DNA of 64,000 nucleotides from Stenocarpella maydis (lineage: Eukaryota; Ascomycota; Sordariomycetes; Diaporthales; Diaporthaceae). Every line of letters begins with the position of its first letter. Position 1 is the first letter of the stretch. The notes under the pieces are model-generated. The model was not told the origin of the DNA, ran no database searches, and saw only the letters and a list, made by a program, of their open reading frames with translations. Position numbers and translations under genes: made by a program. The DNA lies in contig NQMI01000014.1 of NCBI GenBank assembly GCA_002270565.1, positions 248,001 to 312,000 on the forward strand, given 5' to 3'. This document shows positions 56,392-64,000 of the stretch, in pieces.

Positions 56392-56564
56392 ACTGGATAG
56401 ACACTGGTTTCTTGAGCAGTTGGGAGATCGAGAAGCAGCGTTCGATCACGGTAGATCACAACAAGTTGGGAAAAGGGGGTTTGGGGGAGGTGAGAACCGC
56501 AGACTTAAAAGAGAAGCGAGCGACGACCCTGAAGGCGTGAGAATCGGCAAGCCGTTGCAATGAG

Positions 56565-56621
56565 CCTCGGCTCTGAACCCCAGTGCACACGGCTGCAGAA
56601 TGCCAGTCCGATTTGCCGAGG
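56565..56621. promoter_or_regulatory. Two opposed CCTCGG sites upstream of FOX2
   Basis: CCTCGG at 56565-56570 and its complement CCGAGG at 56616-56621 lie 174 and 225 bases upstream of the FOX2 ATG. CCTCGG is the core bound by the FarA/FarB (CTF1-type) regulators that induce fatty-acid catabolism genes in Aspergillus and Fusarium. The match to the right kind of gene is what makes them credible; binding is inferred. Confidence 0.6.
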
Positions 56622-56710
56622 GGCCCGTGGGGAAAAGCCGGCCCAAACCGTTCTGGGCCATCACCCGCCTCCTCCCTCCTTTTCACATGCCTCGAGCTCC
56701 AGCAAGCTTA

Positions 56711-56733
56711 TACGGAGTACGGAGTACGGAGTA
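56711..56733. repeat. Three overlapping TACGGAGTA copies
   Basis: Copies start at 56711, 56718 and 56725 and share the TA at each junction (7-base period). The same 9-mer occurs alone at six or more other intergenic places in the window. Confidence 0.9.
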
Positions 56734-57040
56734 TACGCACTGCATGCGCGCGCGCACTGTACGCGCCCACTGTGCCAGTCTCTGGGGTAATGAATGAGGT
56801 CACCTACTGTGTAATGCTGGTGGACGGGTTGAATACGTGAAGACAATTACCATAGTACATAGAGGATTGAAGACTTATCCCATGATGCGGCTCCGTCCCT
56901 GGGCTATGGCGATAGCATTCCCCAGTTCAACTGAATCACCTTCCGGTGCCGGCTAGAGACGAGAGAAGCTCTCAAGACCCCTCTGGGAACATTTGAACCT
57001 CAAATGACGTGGACAAGATTGACGACTGCCGCCTGCCCTC

Positions 57041-57071
57041 TATCATCATCGTCATCGTCATCATCATCATC

Positions 57072-57123
<52 letters not shown>
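57041..57123. repeat. (ATC)n and (AAC)n compound microsatellite
   Basis: ATC/GTC units are followed by about 18 uninterrupted AAC units, about 100 bases before the kinase start codon. Confidence 0.96.
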
Positions 57124-57218
57124 GAACAGCCCGCAGGATTGCCATGCAAGCCTAGGAGACGGCTTTAGAACCATTCATACAAAAGAGGGATATACACATA
57201 GTCCTCAACCTCCGCACC

Positions 57219-58203
57219 ATGACCAGCACCCCCGATGTGCCACTCCAGTCGCGAGTCATCGATGACAAGTCCCCGAAATGTATCCCGTTCAGTAGGTCCT
57301 AGTCACCCTAATCCCTGGGGGCTAATCCTCCGTGAGAAAAGATGCGACGCTGACAGCCGGCCAGTCCTTGAGCGCCTACAGGCCCACCAGGCGCAACCAT
57401 CCGCCTCCCCCAGGCCCTTCGTGATAGGCCTCAACGGCGTGCAGGGCGTGGGCAAGACCACCCTCGTCAAGGCCCTCGCCGAGATCCTCCAGCAGCGCGA
57501 GGGCTTGCAGACCCTCGTCGTCAGCATAGACGACTTCTACCTGCGGCACCATGACCAGCTGGCCCTGGCGGCCGCGCACCCGGACAACGCGCTGGTGCAG
57601 GTGCGGGGCGAGCCGGGCACTCACGACACGGCGCTCATGCGCGACGTCTTCTCGTCGCTGGTGGCCGGCCGGCCTGCCCTCATCCCGCAGTACGACAAGT
57701 CGGCCTTCGGCGGGCTGGGCGACCGCGCGCCGCAGTCCGAGTGGGTCCCCGTGAACCAGCCGGGGCAGGCGCCCGTGCGCGTCGTGCTGCTCGAGGGGTG
57801 GTGCGTCGGCTTCAGGAGCGTCGGGCGCGACGTCGTCGAGGCCAAGTGGAGGGCCCCGAGCCGGACGCTGCACAGCCACAAGCTCGAGGACCTCTTGTTC
57901 GTAAACGACCAGCTCAGGGCGTACGACGTCGTGACTGACCTGTTTGATGCCTTCATCCACATCGACGCCGAGGACACCGAGTATGTTTATGACTGGAGGC
58001 TGCAGCAGGAGCGGCAGCTGCGGCATGAGAGGGGCTCGGGCATGACGGATGAGCAGGTGGTCAAGTTCGTGGACGCCTACTACCCGGCGTATGAGTTGTT
58101 CTCGGACGCCGTCAGGAAAGGCATATTCCCGGACCGCAAGGGCTGCCAGTTGCAGCTCATTGCAAGCAAGGACAGGAGTGTCGTTGACAGCTTCGTCATT
58201 TAA
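57219..58203 (+). CDS. P-loop kinase of the TDA10/YGR205W, glycerate-kinase-like family
   Basis: ATP-dependent kinase of the phosphoribulokinase/uridine-kinase fold, related to yeast YGR205W (Tda10) and plant D-glycerate 3-kinase; the physiological substrate in fungi is unclear. Exons 57219-57291 and 57365-58203 give 303 residues. The junction was chosen as GTAGGT donor and GGCCAG acceptor because it joins KCIPFI to LERLQAHQ in phase; the other donor GTATCC also keeps phase and would drop four residues. Seen: Walker A GLNGVQGVGKTTLVKAL, SIDDFYLRHHDQLALA, the RGEPGTHDTALM motif, IPQYDKSAFGGLGDR, LLEGWCVGFRSVG, and YVYDWRLQQERQLR, all in the order typical of this family. It is head-to-head with FOX2 and may share control elements. 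Confidence 0.9.
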
Positions 58204-58655
58204 TCTGCATGAGGCTATCTCAACCAGGATATTATTCTCTTGAGCGCGCGTGCCGTACAATCCTCTAGCTGAAAAACCTGACCAGCATGCATGCATCTTT
58301 GTCCCATCCCTACGGGCAGCGAGAAGAGCCAAACAGGCCTCAGGACCCGATGCTGTATCCCTACACAAATGAGAGTGCCTTGCCACGTGTGACTGATGTA
58401 GCTGCAATCAAAATGGTATCATTGTGCGCCGCCAGCATTACTACCTCTCTGCGGGGTTTTGTCTGGTCTGTCTGGTCGTCACCTCTTGTCATGCAGCTAA
58501 GCTCAAGCGACTTGCCATGTCCCTTGCCATGCACCTGCGCACAATCCCCTCGCCAATCATGCCTGACAACGACTGAACGCAACCTCTTCCCAGCCAGATG
58601 CTCTCACGTCATTGCAAAGTGACGCGAGCATTGTAGGAGAACCCTGCTCTGGCGT
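58204..58655. other. Convergent 3' spacer
   Basis: About 450 bases between the stop codons of the TDA10-like gene (plus) and the Ecm11-like gene (minus). It should hold both polyadenylation regions. No gene seen. Confidence 0.6.
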
Positions 58656-60278
58656 CTAGTCGCCGGACTCACTGCCCTTCAACATTGCACTACTGTCATG
58701 CTTCAGCTTGGACAGCTTGCGATCTATCGCCTCCTTCCTCCGCCGTACTTCCTCCTCGCGCTCCGATATCTGGGCCTCGTACTGTTCGACAATCTTGCGT
58801 TTGGCCTGACGCGCCTCCTTCATTCTTGTGACAATGTTGCCAAATCGTTCCAGGAACCAGTCGCCACTTTCATCCCACTCACGCACAGACATCTGCGTAA
58901 AGAGTTGTGCCTGTGACTCTTCATCTTTGCCCCTGTAGAACTCGAGTCGTTCGTCGAGGTTGTCGGCCGGAGGTTTGGCTGGCGAGGCTATGACCCGTCT
59001 TGTGGGGTCATGATCGAAGGGTTCATTCTGTAGCTCGGCGAAGTTCATTCTCCGCAAAGCCTCCTCGTCGTAATCGATGTTGCGTGGCCGCTTCTTGGGC
59101 GGGGAGAACTTTGGACCAAGGAGGACCTGGCGGATAGGGCTTCCTAGCAAGGCATCATCTTGTATTTTGACGGTTTTCTGAGCTTTCTGGGCCACCGCAG
59201 GTTTCACGGGGTTGAGCACCATCGTCGGATCATCGGGAACAGCACGCTGTCGAGCCGCCTTGGGGGTGTGCTCTTGTTCCTGGTCTGGGTCTGGAAATTC
59301 GTCCCCTTGGGAATAGATGTCACTATCATCCGAGTCCCAGTCAAGACCATGGTTTCCAGCATTCTGGAAGCCCGTGGAGCGCTGAGCACCCTGAGAAAGG
59401 CCCTTCGCAGTCTGGAAGTACGGATTGGGCTTTAGAGCCTCTGGGACGCTACTGTACTTTTCAGGCGAGATACGGCGGGATGTTTCCTTGGGGACAGGTG
59501 ACGGGTCAAGACGGCGTGATTGCTTGGTCTTGCTCTCAGTGCCTGGAAAGGGGAATTGCGAGCGCAAGAATCCAGGGTCCCTCTGAGGCCGAGGACTCGA
59601 CTCGTCGGTCGTGCTGCCAAAGGGGTCGTGCCGGAACCTCGAGGCGTCTGCTCTGGGGTTGGTGGGTGCATGGGTTATCATACTCGAGCTGAGTCCCTTC
59701 CCTTGGAGCGAAGGAACAACCATCTGTCCATTCTGGTACTCAAAAACCGGGGCGCTGTCTGCACTCCGGTGAGCGTTCCGACCTCGTCGTGGGGGTTGAC
59801 GGTTGTCAACAATGTCAGATTTGGTATCGTCGTTGTCATATTCGCCACGACGATTAGGATGCTGCACCGAGGCTGGCCGGGCAGGCTCGCTCTCAGAGAA
59901 TAGAGAGTTGATGTTTGACTGTTCGTCCCATTTCTCTCTCAGGCCACCCTTTTCGTGAGGCCCCTCCGACACTGATTCCCAGCCCCGCGGTCCATCTTCT
60001 CCGTGACGTTCGGCCAACCCATTTGCCCGCGGTTGCCCCAGAGGAAGAGGTGCATGGTTTCCAAGCCCTGCTGGCCTGGAAGGCTGCGTTGAAAAGTTGA
60101 GGGCGTCGGCGGCCGCCTGACGGTCTAGGCGAGGAACGATGGGCGGCGCGGCGGGACCGACTGGCTGGGTGAGGGCCTCAAGGGGAGGGCTACCTGGGGC
60201 GCGAGGACTGATGGCCGGGGCAAGCTCATGTTTCTGGAGGAAACTCTGCATCTTCCTCTTTGCCGTGGGCACCATCAT
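58656..60278 (-). CDS. ecm11: Ecm11-like protein (meiotic chromosome synapsis family)
   Basis: Single exon of 540 residues from MMVPTAKRKMQSF (ATG 60278; 60275 and 60251 are also possible). The long middle is disordered: Pro/Ser/Asp-rich with many charged short motifs. The last 150 residues form the conserved part: IDYDEEALRRMNFAELQNEP, FDHDP, LFTQMSVREWDESGDWFLER, FGNIVTRMKEARQAKRKIVE, then a coiled coil (AQISEREEEVRRRKEAIDRK) ending LKHDSSAMLKGSESGD. From memory, EPFD.DP...L......F..MS..EW...GDWF is the ECM11 Pfam domain. Yeast Ecm11 works with Gmc2 in the central element of the synaptonemal complex and is SUMOylated. Whether the filamentous-fungal proteins do the same is not established. 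The open frame extends upstream of this ATG without conserved sequence. Confidence 0.8.
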   Translation of the reverse strand: MMVPTAKRKMQSFLQKHELAPAISPRAPGSPPLEALTQPVGPAAPPIVPRLDRQAAADALNFSTQPSRPAGLGNHAPLPLGQPRANGLAERHGEDGPRGWESVSEGPHEKGGLREKWDEQSNINSLFSESEPARPASVQHPNRRGEYDNDDTKSDIVDNRQPPRRGRNAHRSADSAPVFEYQNGQMVVPSLQGKGLSSSMITHAPTNPRADASRFRHDPFGSTTDESSPRPQRDPGFLRSQFPFPGTESKTKQSRRLDPSPVPKETSRRISPEKYSSVPEALKPNPYFQTAKGLSQGAQRSTGFQNAGNHGLDWDSDDSDIYSQGDEFPDPDQEQEHTPKAARQRAVPDDPTMVLNPVKPAVAQKAQKTVKIQDDALLGSPIRQVLLGPKFSPPKKRPRNIDYDEEALRRMNFAELQNEPFDHDPTRRVIASPAKPPADNLDERLEFYRGKDEESQAQLFTQMSVREWDESGDWFLERFGNIVTRMKEARQAKRKIVEQYEAQISEREEEVRRRKEAIDRKLSKLKHDSSAMLKGSESGD

Positions 60279-61061
60279 CCTGGTGGGTGGGCGAGGAGGT
60301 TTGGGAAATGCTATGGCGACGATGGGAGGCCCCGAGTGCGTTTGGGCAAGGCTGGTCCAAATGGCGTGGTGAAGACGAGGGCTGGGCGGTGGAAAGAGGA
60401 CCTGGACTTGGGAGAACAAAAGGCACCCGGGCAGCCGTCGAATAGTGGCGGTTGGAACAGTACTTAGATTCGGTATGGTCCATAGATGGGACAAACGACG
60501 GTGTTGCCCAGCTTCAACTCGAATCTGCAGTGCAGCGCATTATACGCTGAGCATCGGTGAGGCCCGACTGCTCGAGTCCCAGAGGTCTTCTGATTTGCCA
60601 GGAGTCAGTCAGCTGAGGTCTGGGCGTGTGAATACTATGTATCTTGGAAGGTAGCGTAGTGTAGTGTAGTGTAGGGGCACGTCGTCTTGGACGCGCCGCA
60701 TCGTGCCTTCCCAAAAAGCCAGGGACCACCGTCCGTCAGCTCGCTAGCTTCAAAACGCGGTGGATCCCTGCAGTTACCGTTATAGTTACCTGGGTACTCT
60801 GGTACTGTATGTACAGTTCAGTCGCAGGCGCATGGGCCAAGCACAAGCACAAACCACCAAAAAAACATCTACAGGTTGCTTGCTTCCCAATGTACAGTAC
60901 AACAGAGCGCCCTCATTAGTGCCACCTGACACTACATAGCCACACCAGACCAGTAACCTCCTCCTACAGCCTCAGCCACATCAACGCCTCGAATATCCTA
61001 GTCTTAAAAAGACTTGAGAATCCAGGCATACTGGTTTCACAGTGGCTACACATTCACAGCC
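60279..61061. other. Intergenic region
   Basis: About 780 bases between the Ecm11-like start and the kinase remnant, including the GTAGT array at 60655-60673. No kinase N-lobe (no glycine loop or VAIK-type Lys) can be read here on the plus strand. Confidence 0.6.
60655..60673. repeat. GTAGT tandem repeat
   Basis: Nearly four GTAGT units in the Ecm11-like upstream region. Confidence 0.85.
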
Positions 61062-61672
61062 ATAATGACATCACCGCCACGCGAGGAAGACGAGCCCAAA
61101 TCTAGTTTTGACCTCGAGCGACTGTAATCCATCCTCTAGCCTCCTATGAAATCTGGAGCGAGCACGACGACTTTTCCTCTCGCCGCTGTCTGATCTTTCC
61201 CTGGGCATCTGGTGATCTTGACGCATTCTACAGACAGAATGAAGCGTTTCCTGACAGAACGCAAGTGACTCTATGTGTTGCGGAGCAGCCATTGGGACTG
61301 GCAACCGCGCTCTCTCAGATCCATGGAGGCAATGGCCAACGCATCCCGGGTACAACAAGAAATGCAAGTACAGCCAGCGATGCGAGCGCATTCCCACTGG
61401 ACTCGGTCCCCATGTATGGGCAGCATGGCGATATCAAGCCATCTAACATCCTCTGGTTCGACAAGGCCTCTAGTGAGACGGCCAACATCCTCGGACGACT
61501 CGAAATGTCGGACTTTGGGCTAGCTCATTACCATCGACGAAATCCACGGTCCAATGTGCCGCCAGAAGCATTGGCCGGGTCCGCCACCTACCGGGCTCCA
61601 GAGTTCGATATTGGAATGAAGCTCTCGCGAAAGATGGATGTCTGGTCTTTGAGCTGCCGTCGTCCGCAGTGA
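61062..61672 (+). pseudogene. Truncated protein-kinase remnant
   Basis: A plus-strand frame from about 61125 to the TGA at 61670 reads as the C-lobe of a fungal Ser/Thr kinase. In order: LIFPWASGDLDAFY (hinge), LGLATALSQIHG (alpha-E), GQHGDIKPSNILWF (catalytic loop, HGD in place of HRD), SDFGLAHYH (Mg-binding DFG), GSATYRAPEFD (APE) and KMDVWSLSC (DVWSLG, with Ser for Gly). There is no N-lobe: no glycine-rich loop and no VAIK lysine. A short ATG frame at 61062 ends at a stop before the homology begins. After DVWSLSC only RRPQ and a stop follow, so the alpha-G to alpha-I helices are missing too. Lack of both ends makes activity implausible. This HGDIKPxNIL type is common in accessory fungal kinases next to NACHT or ankyrin genes. 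A spliced functional gene is possible but I found no exons to complete it. Confidence 0.75.
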
Positions 61673-62084
61673 GCTGGCGCGACAGGAGGCCGGCTCGAGC
61701 GCTGATAACACGAGGTACGGCACTGCCTTTTCGCTCATGGCCGCCGTCTATCTTCCGACGACGCCCGTTGCGACGATCCTCGCCATGCCCATCTTTGGGT
61801 GGGCCAATGAATGGCGTGGCCTGCGCTCTAACCCAGAAACCAAGGGCAGTGGTGGCGGTGGTGTCGGCAGCGGCGACTCAGGTGCGGCGGATCAGTCCGA
61901 CCAGCCGGTTGTTTCGGGCTACATCTGGGTTTGGCTCGGTTGCTCTGTCGGTCTCACCATGGTCACCTCTGGCGTCTTTTATGTTCGAGTCTATCAGAGG
62001 TTGCATAGCAGAAACCCGGAAAATGCGCGTGGGAGGGGGAGGAGCTATTGTGAAAAGAGGGTTGTGTTGAGTGCAAGCAGCTGA
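61654..62084 (+). pseudogene. CorA-like two-helix membrane remnant
   Basis: In a frame shifted by one from the kinase remnant, and starting right where the kinase similarity stops, the sequence reads SELARQEAGSSADNTRYGTA, then a hydrophobic segment AVYLPTTPVATILAMPIFGW, a Gly/Ser-rich linker, VSGYIWVWLGCSVGLTMVTS (second helix) and a basic end. This is the pattern of the last two helices of CorA-like fungal membrane proteins (YLP...VAT.F.MP.F.W, then ..WVYW), from which the long N-terminal domain is absent. The ATG at 61737 sits inside the first helix, so it is unlikely to be a true start. I call it the 3' end of another decayed gene. A genuine kinase-CorA fusion broken by a frameshift is the alternative. 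Confidence 0.6.
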
Positions 62085-62487
62085 CTAAACCTCCCCGCCC
62101 ACCGCTTCAAGCTTGGATACACCTTTTACTCAGCATTCCAGTTTTCAAGCAGCACTTAATATATGCACAGATATAAATATAAACATGAATAATATCAGAT
62201 AATTATCTATTCCTTGAATATAGTTATTAATTATATAGAAATATGTTTTATTGCTGCAGCATGATGTTTGAGATTTTCAGGTGCGGATCTCCGTGTTTAT
62301 ATCGGACCCGAAGCCTGGACCGACAGGGGACCGACCTCAGCTAGAATGGGACCGATCTCGGCAACCGCCGCATTATCAATCAACGGGCGGGCCGAACTGG
62401 TTGGGAAATGGCCATATCTAGCAATCCCAAACTCCGCTTGACATCCTCAAGGTTCCTTGCCCCAACCACTGCCGCTTCCTCCCCACC
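62085..62487. other. AT-rich island and NBP35 promoter
   Basis: Bases 62155-62265 are strikingly AT-rich (about three quarters A/T by eye, with ATATAAATATAAACATGAAT-type sequence) in otherwise GC-rich DNA. The part from about 62280 on returns to normal composition and should be the NBP35 promoter. No gene seen. Confidence 0.75.
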
Positions 62488-63596
62488 ATGGCTCCCTCCC
62501 TGGAAGAACCAGAAGACGTTCAAGATGTCCTCCAAAACCATGCCAGGACAAAGCCTGCATTAGTCGCCCCCGAGCCGGAGCACTGCCCCGGGCCCGAGTC
62601 TGAAGCAGCAGGCACCGCAGACTCATGCGCCGGCTGCCCCAACCAGAAGATATGCGCCTCGGCGCCCAAGGGGCCTGACCCAGACATAACACTGATATCA
62701 CAACGCCTTGCCGGGGTCAAGCATCGGGTACTAGTCCTAAGTGGCAAAGGAGGCGTTGGCAGTACGTCCCGGCCCCCAACCCGCCCATCACGGTCCGTTT
62801 CTCCCGGACCCCCGGCATTTGGCTGACCTGAGGCATTCCAGAATCGACATTTACGAGTTTGCTGGCACACGCCTTCGCTCTGAACCCCGACAGCACCATC
62901 GGAATCATGGACACGGACATCTGCGGCCCGTCCATACCCAAGATGATGGGCGCCGAGAACGAGACAATACACATCAGCAACTCGGGCTGGTCCCCCGTGT
63001 GGGTCACGGACAACCTCGGTGTCATGAGCATACAGTTCATGCTCCCAAACAAGGACGACGCGATAATATGGCGCGGGCCCAAGAAGAACGGCCTAATCAA
63101 ACAGTTCCTGAAGGACGTCGACTGGGGCGAGCTGGACCTTTTGCTGGTCGACACGCCACCCGGAACGAGCGACGAGCACCTGAGCGTAAACTCTTACCTG
63201 AGGGAGAGCGGCATCGACGGCGCCATCATCGTCACGACCCCGAACGAGGTGTCACTTCTAGACGTGCGGAAGGAGATTGACTTTTGCCAGAAGGCGGGCA
63301 TCAAGATCCTCGGCCTGGTCGACAACATGGCAGGCTTCGTCTGCCCCAAGTGCACAAAGGAGAGCCAGATATTCGAGGCGACGTCGGGAGGCGGCAAGGC
63401 ACTTTCACAGGAGATCGGCATCAGATATCTCGGCGCCGTGCCCTTGGACCCTCGCATTGGCATGGCTGGCGATTACGGAGAGAGCTACTTCGACTCCTTC
63501 CCGGACAGCCCGGCCTGCCAGGCTATCAAGAAGGTGGTGAGAGGCGTGGCCTCCCAGATAGCACTAGACTCCGAGAGCCTCTTCACCGAGGGCTAG
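62488..63596 (+). CDS. nbp35: NBP35, cytosolic Fe-S cluster assembly scaffold ATPase
   Basis: P-loop ATPase that, with Cfd1, assembles [4Fe-4S] clusters for cytosolic and nuclear proteins; essential in yeast. Exons 62488-62761 and 62842-63596 (80-nt intron, GTACGT donor) give 342 residues. Seen: an N-terminal ferredoxin-like motif, Cys33-X13-Cys47-X2-Cys50-X5-Cys56, which tells NBP35 from Cfd1; Walker A SGKGGVGKST at residues 85-94, split by the intron after Gly91; [30 protein letters not shown]; and the bridging CX2C in [14 protein letters not shown]. All catalytic and cluster-binding elements are intact. It lies downstream of the decayed kinase/CorA region and the AT-rich island, but is itself normal. 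Identity is very secure. Confidence 0.97.
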
Positions 63597-63793
63597 GCCT
63601 CGACCAAGAAATAACCGCGTGATACCCCAATACTTCAGTCACGCACGCTCTGCCCCGCGAGGGCGCGAGAAGGGTTCCTGCCGAGACCACTCGCACAGGT
63701 CTCGTGGCACCATTCTCTCCTTCCAGCAACCTAGGCCTCAGGCGGTATTCACTCGTGCCCTGTTCATGAATGTCCATCAAACACCGTCGCGAC

Positions 63794-64000
63794 CTAGGCG
63801 GCTCCGAGCTTCTCGGGGATCTCCTCCAAATCGTCGACCGAGCTGAGGTCTATCACCTTGTTGACCTCGGCCGTGTTGCGGAACAGCTCCTTTGCGCCGG
63901 CGTAGAGCATGCGGAGCTCGCTGTTGCAGGTGACGGGGAGGTAGAAGAGCAGCACGTAGGGGACTGATTGCCGCCCAGAGGGCTGTGCGAGTAAGGCTAC
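63794..64000 (-). CDS. Glia maturation factor-like ADF-H protein (partial, C-terminus only)
   Basis: The window edge cuts this minus-strand gene; 68 codons before the TAG at 63796-63794 are present. Seen: SVPYVLLFYLPVTCNSELRM, LYAGAKELFRNTAEVNKVID and DLEEIPEKLGA. The order VPYVLL.YLPVTCN.ELRM.YAGA.EL.R.TAEV.. is the C-terminal half of the GMF family (yeast Aim7), ADF-homology proteins that bind Arp2/3 and prune actin branches. The residues before SVPY (ALLAQPSGRQ) may be partly intron, because an AATCAG acceptor-like site precedes TCCCC. Family assignment is good despite the short length. Confidence 0.85.
   Translation of the reverse strand, partial: VALLAQPSGRQSVPYVLLFYLPVTCNSELRMLYAGAKELFRNTAEVNKVIDLSSVDDLEEIPEKLGAA

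Larger units (their letters stand above)
56392..57218. promoter_or_regulatory. Divergent promoter, FOX2 and TDA10-like kinase
   Basis: About 830 bases between two start codons on opposite strands. It carries two FarA/FarB-type CCTCGG sites near FOX2, three overlapping TACGGAGTA copies and an ATC/AAC microsatellite near the kinase gene. No gene lies inside it. Confidence 0.7.

Noticed and set aside
61265..61672. Active protein kinase gene
   Set aside because: No ATP-binding N-lobe, no lower C-lobe, and stops on both sides of the homologous stretch; treated as a remnant.

Overview
This window is nuclear DNA from a filamentous ascomycete, most likely a Sordariomycete. The evidence is short spliceosomal introns (mostly 50-120 nt, many with a CTAAC-type branch site close to the 3' AG), GC-rich coding sequence, intergenic gaps of up to 5 kb rich in microsatellites, and gene families typical of filamentous fungi: a group III G-alpha, an AreB-type GATA factor, a fused FOX2 protein and an Ecm11 homologue. 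There is no bacterial, viral or plasmid backbone. I saw no rRNA, no convincing tRNA, no CRISPR array and no intact transposon. Exon models below were assembled by eye from splice signals, reading-frame phase and family similarity.

Layout. 1-3143 (-): glycogen phosphorylase, C-terminus cut by the window edge. 5520-6952 (-): G-protein alpha subunit of the GNA-3 class. 6953-12438: a 5.5 kb gene-free stretch with a (GCTT)n tract. 12439-14926 (-): cullin-1. 15895-17010 (-): SRF1-like membrane protein. 18763-19685 (+): mitochondrial K+/H+ exchange-related protein. 19880-20539 (-): unknown single-pass membrane protein. 23210-25686 (-): AreB-like GATA factor whose long internal intron carries a dense GATA cluster. 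27466-28579 (+): KRR1. 28842-33003 (-): three small metabolic genes in a row (MDR oxidoreductase, YeeE/YedE sulfur transporter, RidA-like). 33726-36023 (-): ARP9. 36723-38956 (-): SYLF/Ysc84-domain protein. 42916-43860 (-): 92-residue membrane protein. 44680-46014 (-): F-box-like protein. 50230-52203 (-): RBR E3 ligase with a membrane segment. 53173-56391 (-): FOX2 beta-oxidation enzyme. 57219-58203 (+): TDA10-like P-loop kinase. 58656-60278 (-): Ecm11-like protein. 61062-62084 (+): remnants of a protein kinase and of a CorA-like membrane protein next to an AT-rich island. 62488-63596 (+): NBP35. 63794-64000 (-): C-terminus of a GMF/ADF-H protein.

Function. Most genes are core housekeeping or signalling genes and do not form one pathway: carbon storage (glycogen phosphorylase), cAMP-linked nutrient sensing (GNA-3 class), protein turnover (cullin, RBR, F-box), nitrogen regulation (AreB), ribosome assembly (KRR1), chromatin remodelling (ARP9), actin and lipid biology (SYLF, GMF), peroxisomal fatty-acid oxidation (FOX2), cytosolic Fe-S assembly (NBP35) and meiosis (Ecm11). 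Seventeen of the 21 genes lie on the minus strand. The parts most worth a second look are the GATA cluster inside the AreB gene, the 11-nt microexon in glycogen phosphorylase, the kinase/CorA remnant pair, the sulfur-linked trio at 28.8-33.0 kb, the membrane insert in the RBR ligase, and a TACGGAGTA motif that recurs in the intergenic DNA.
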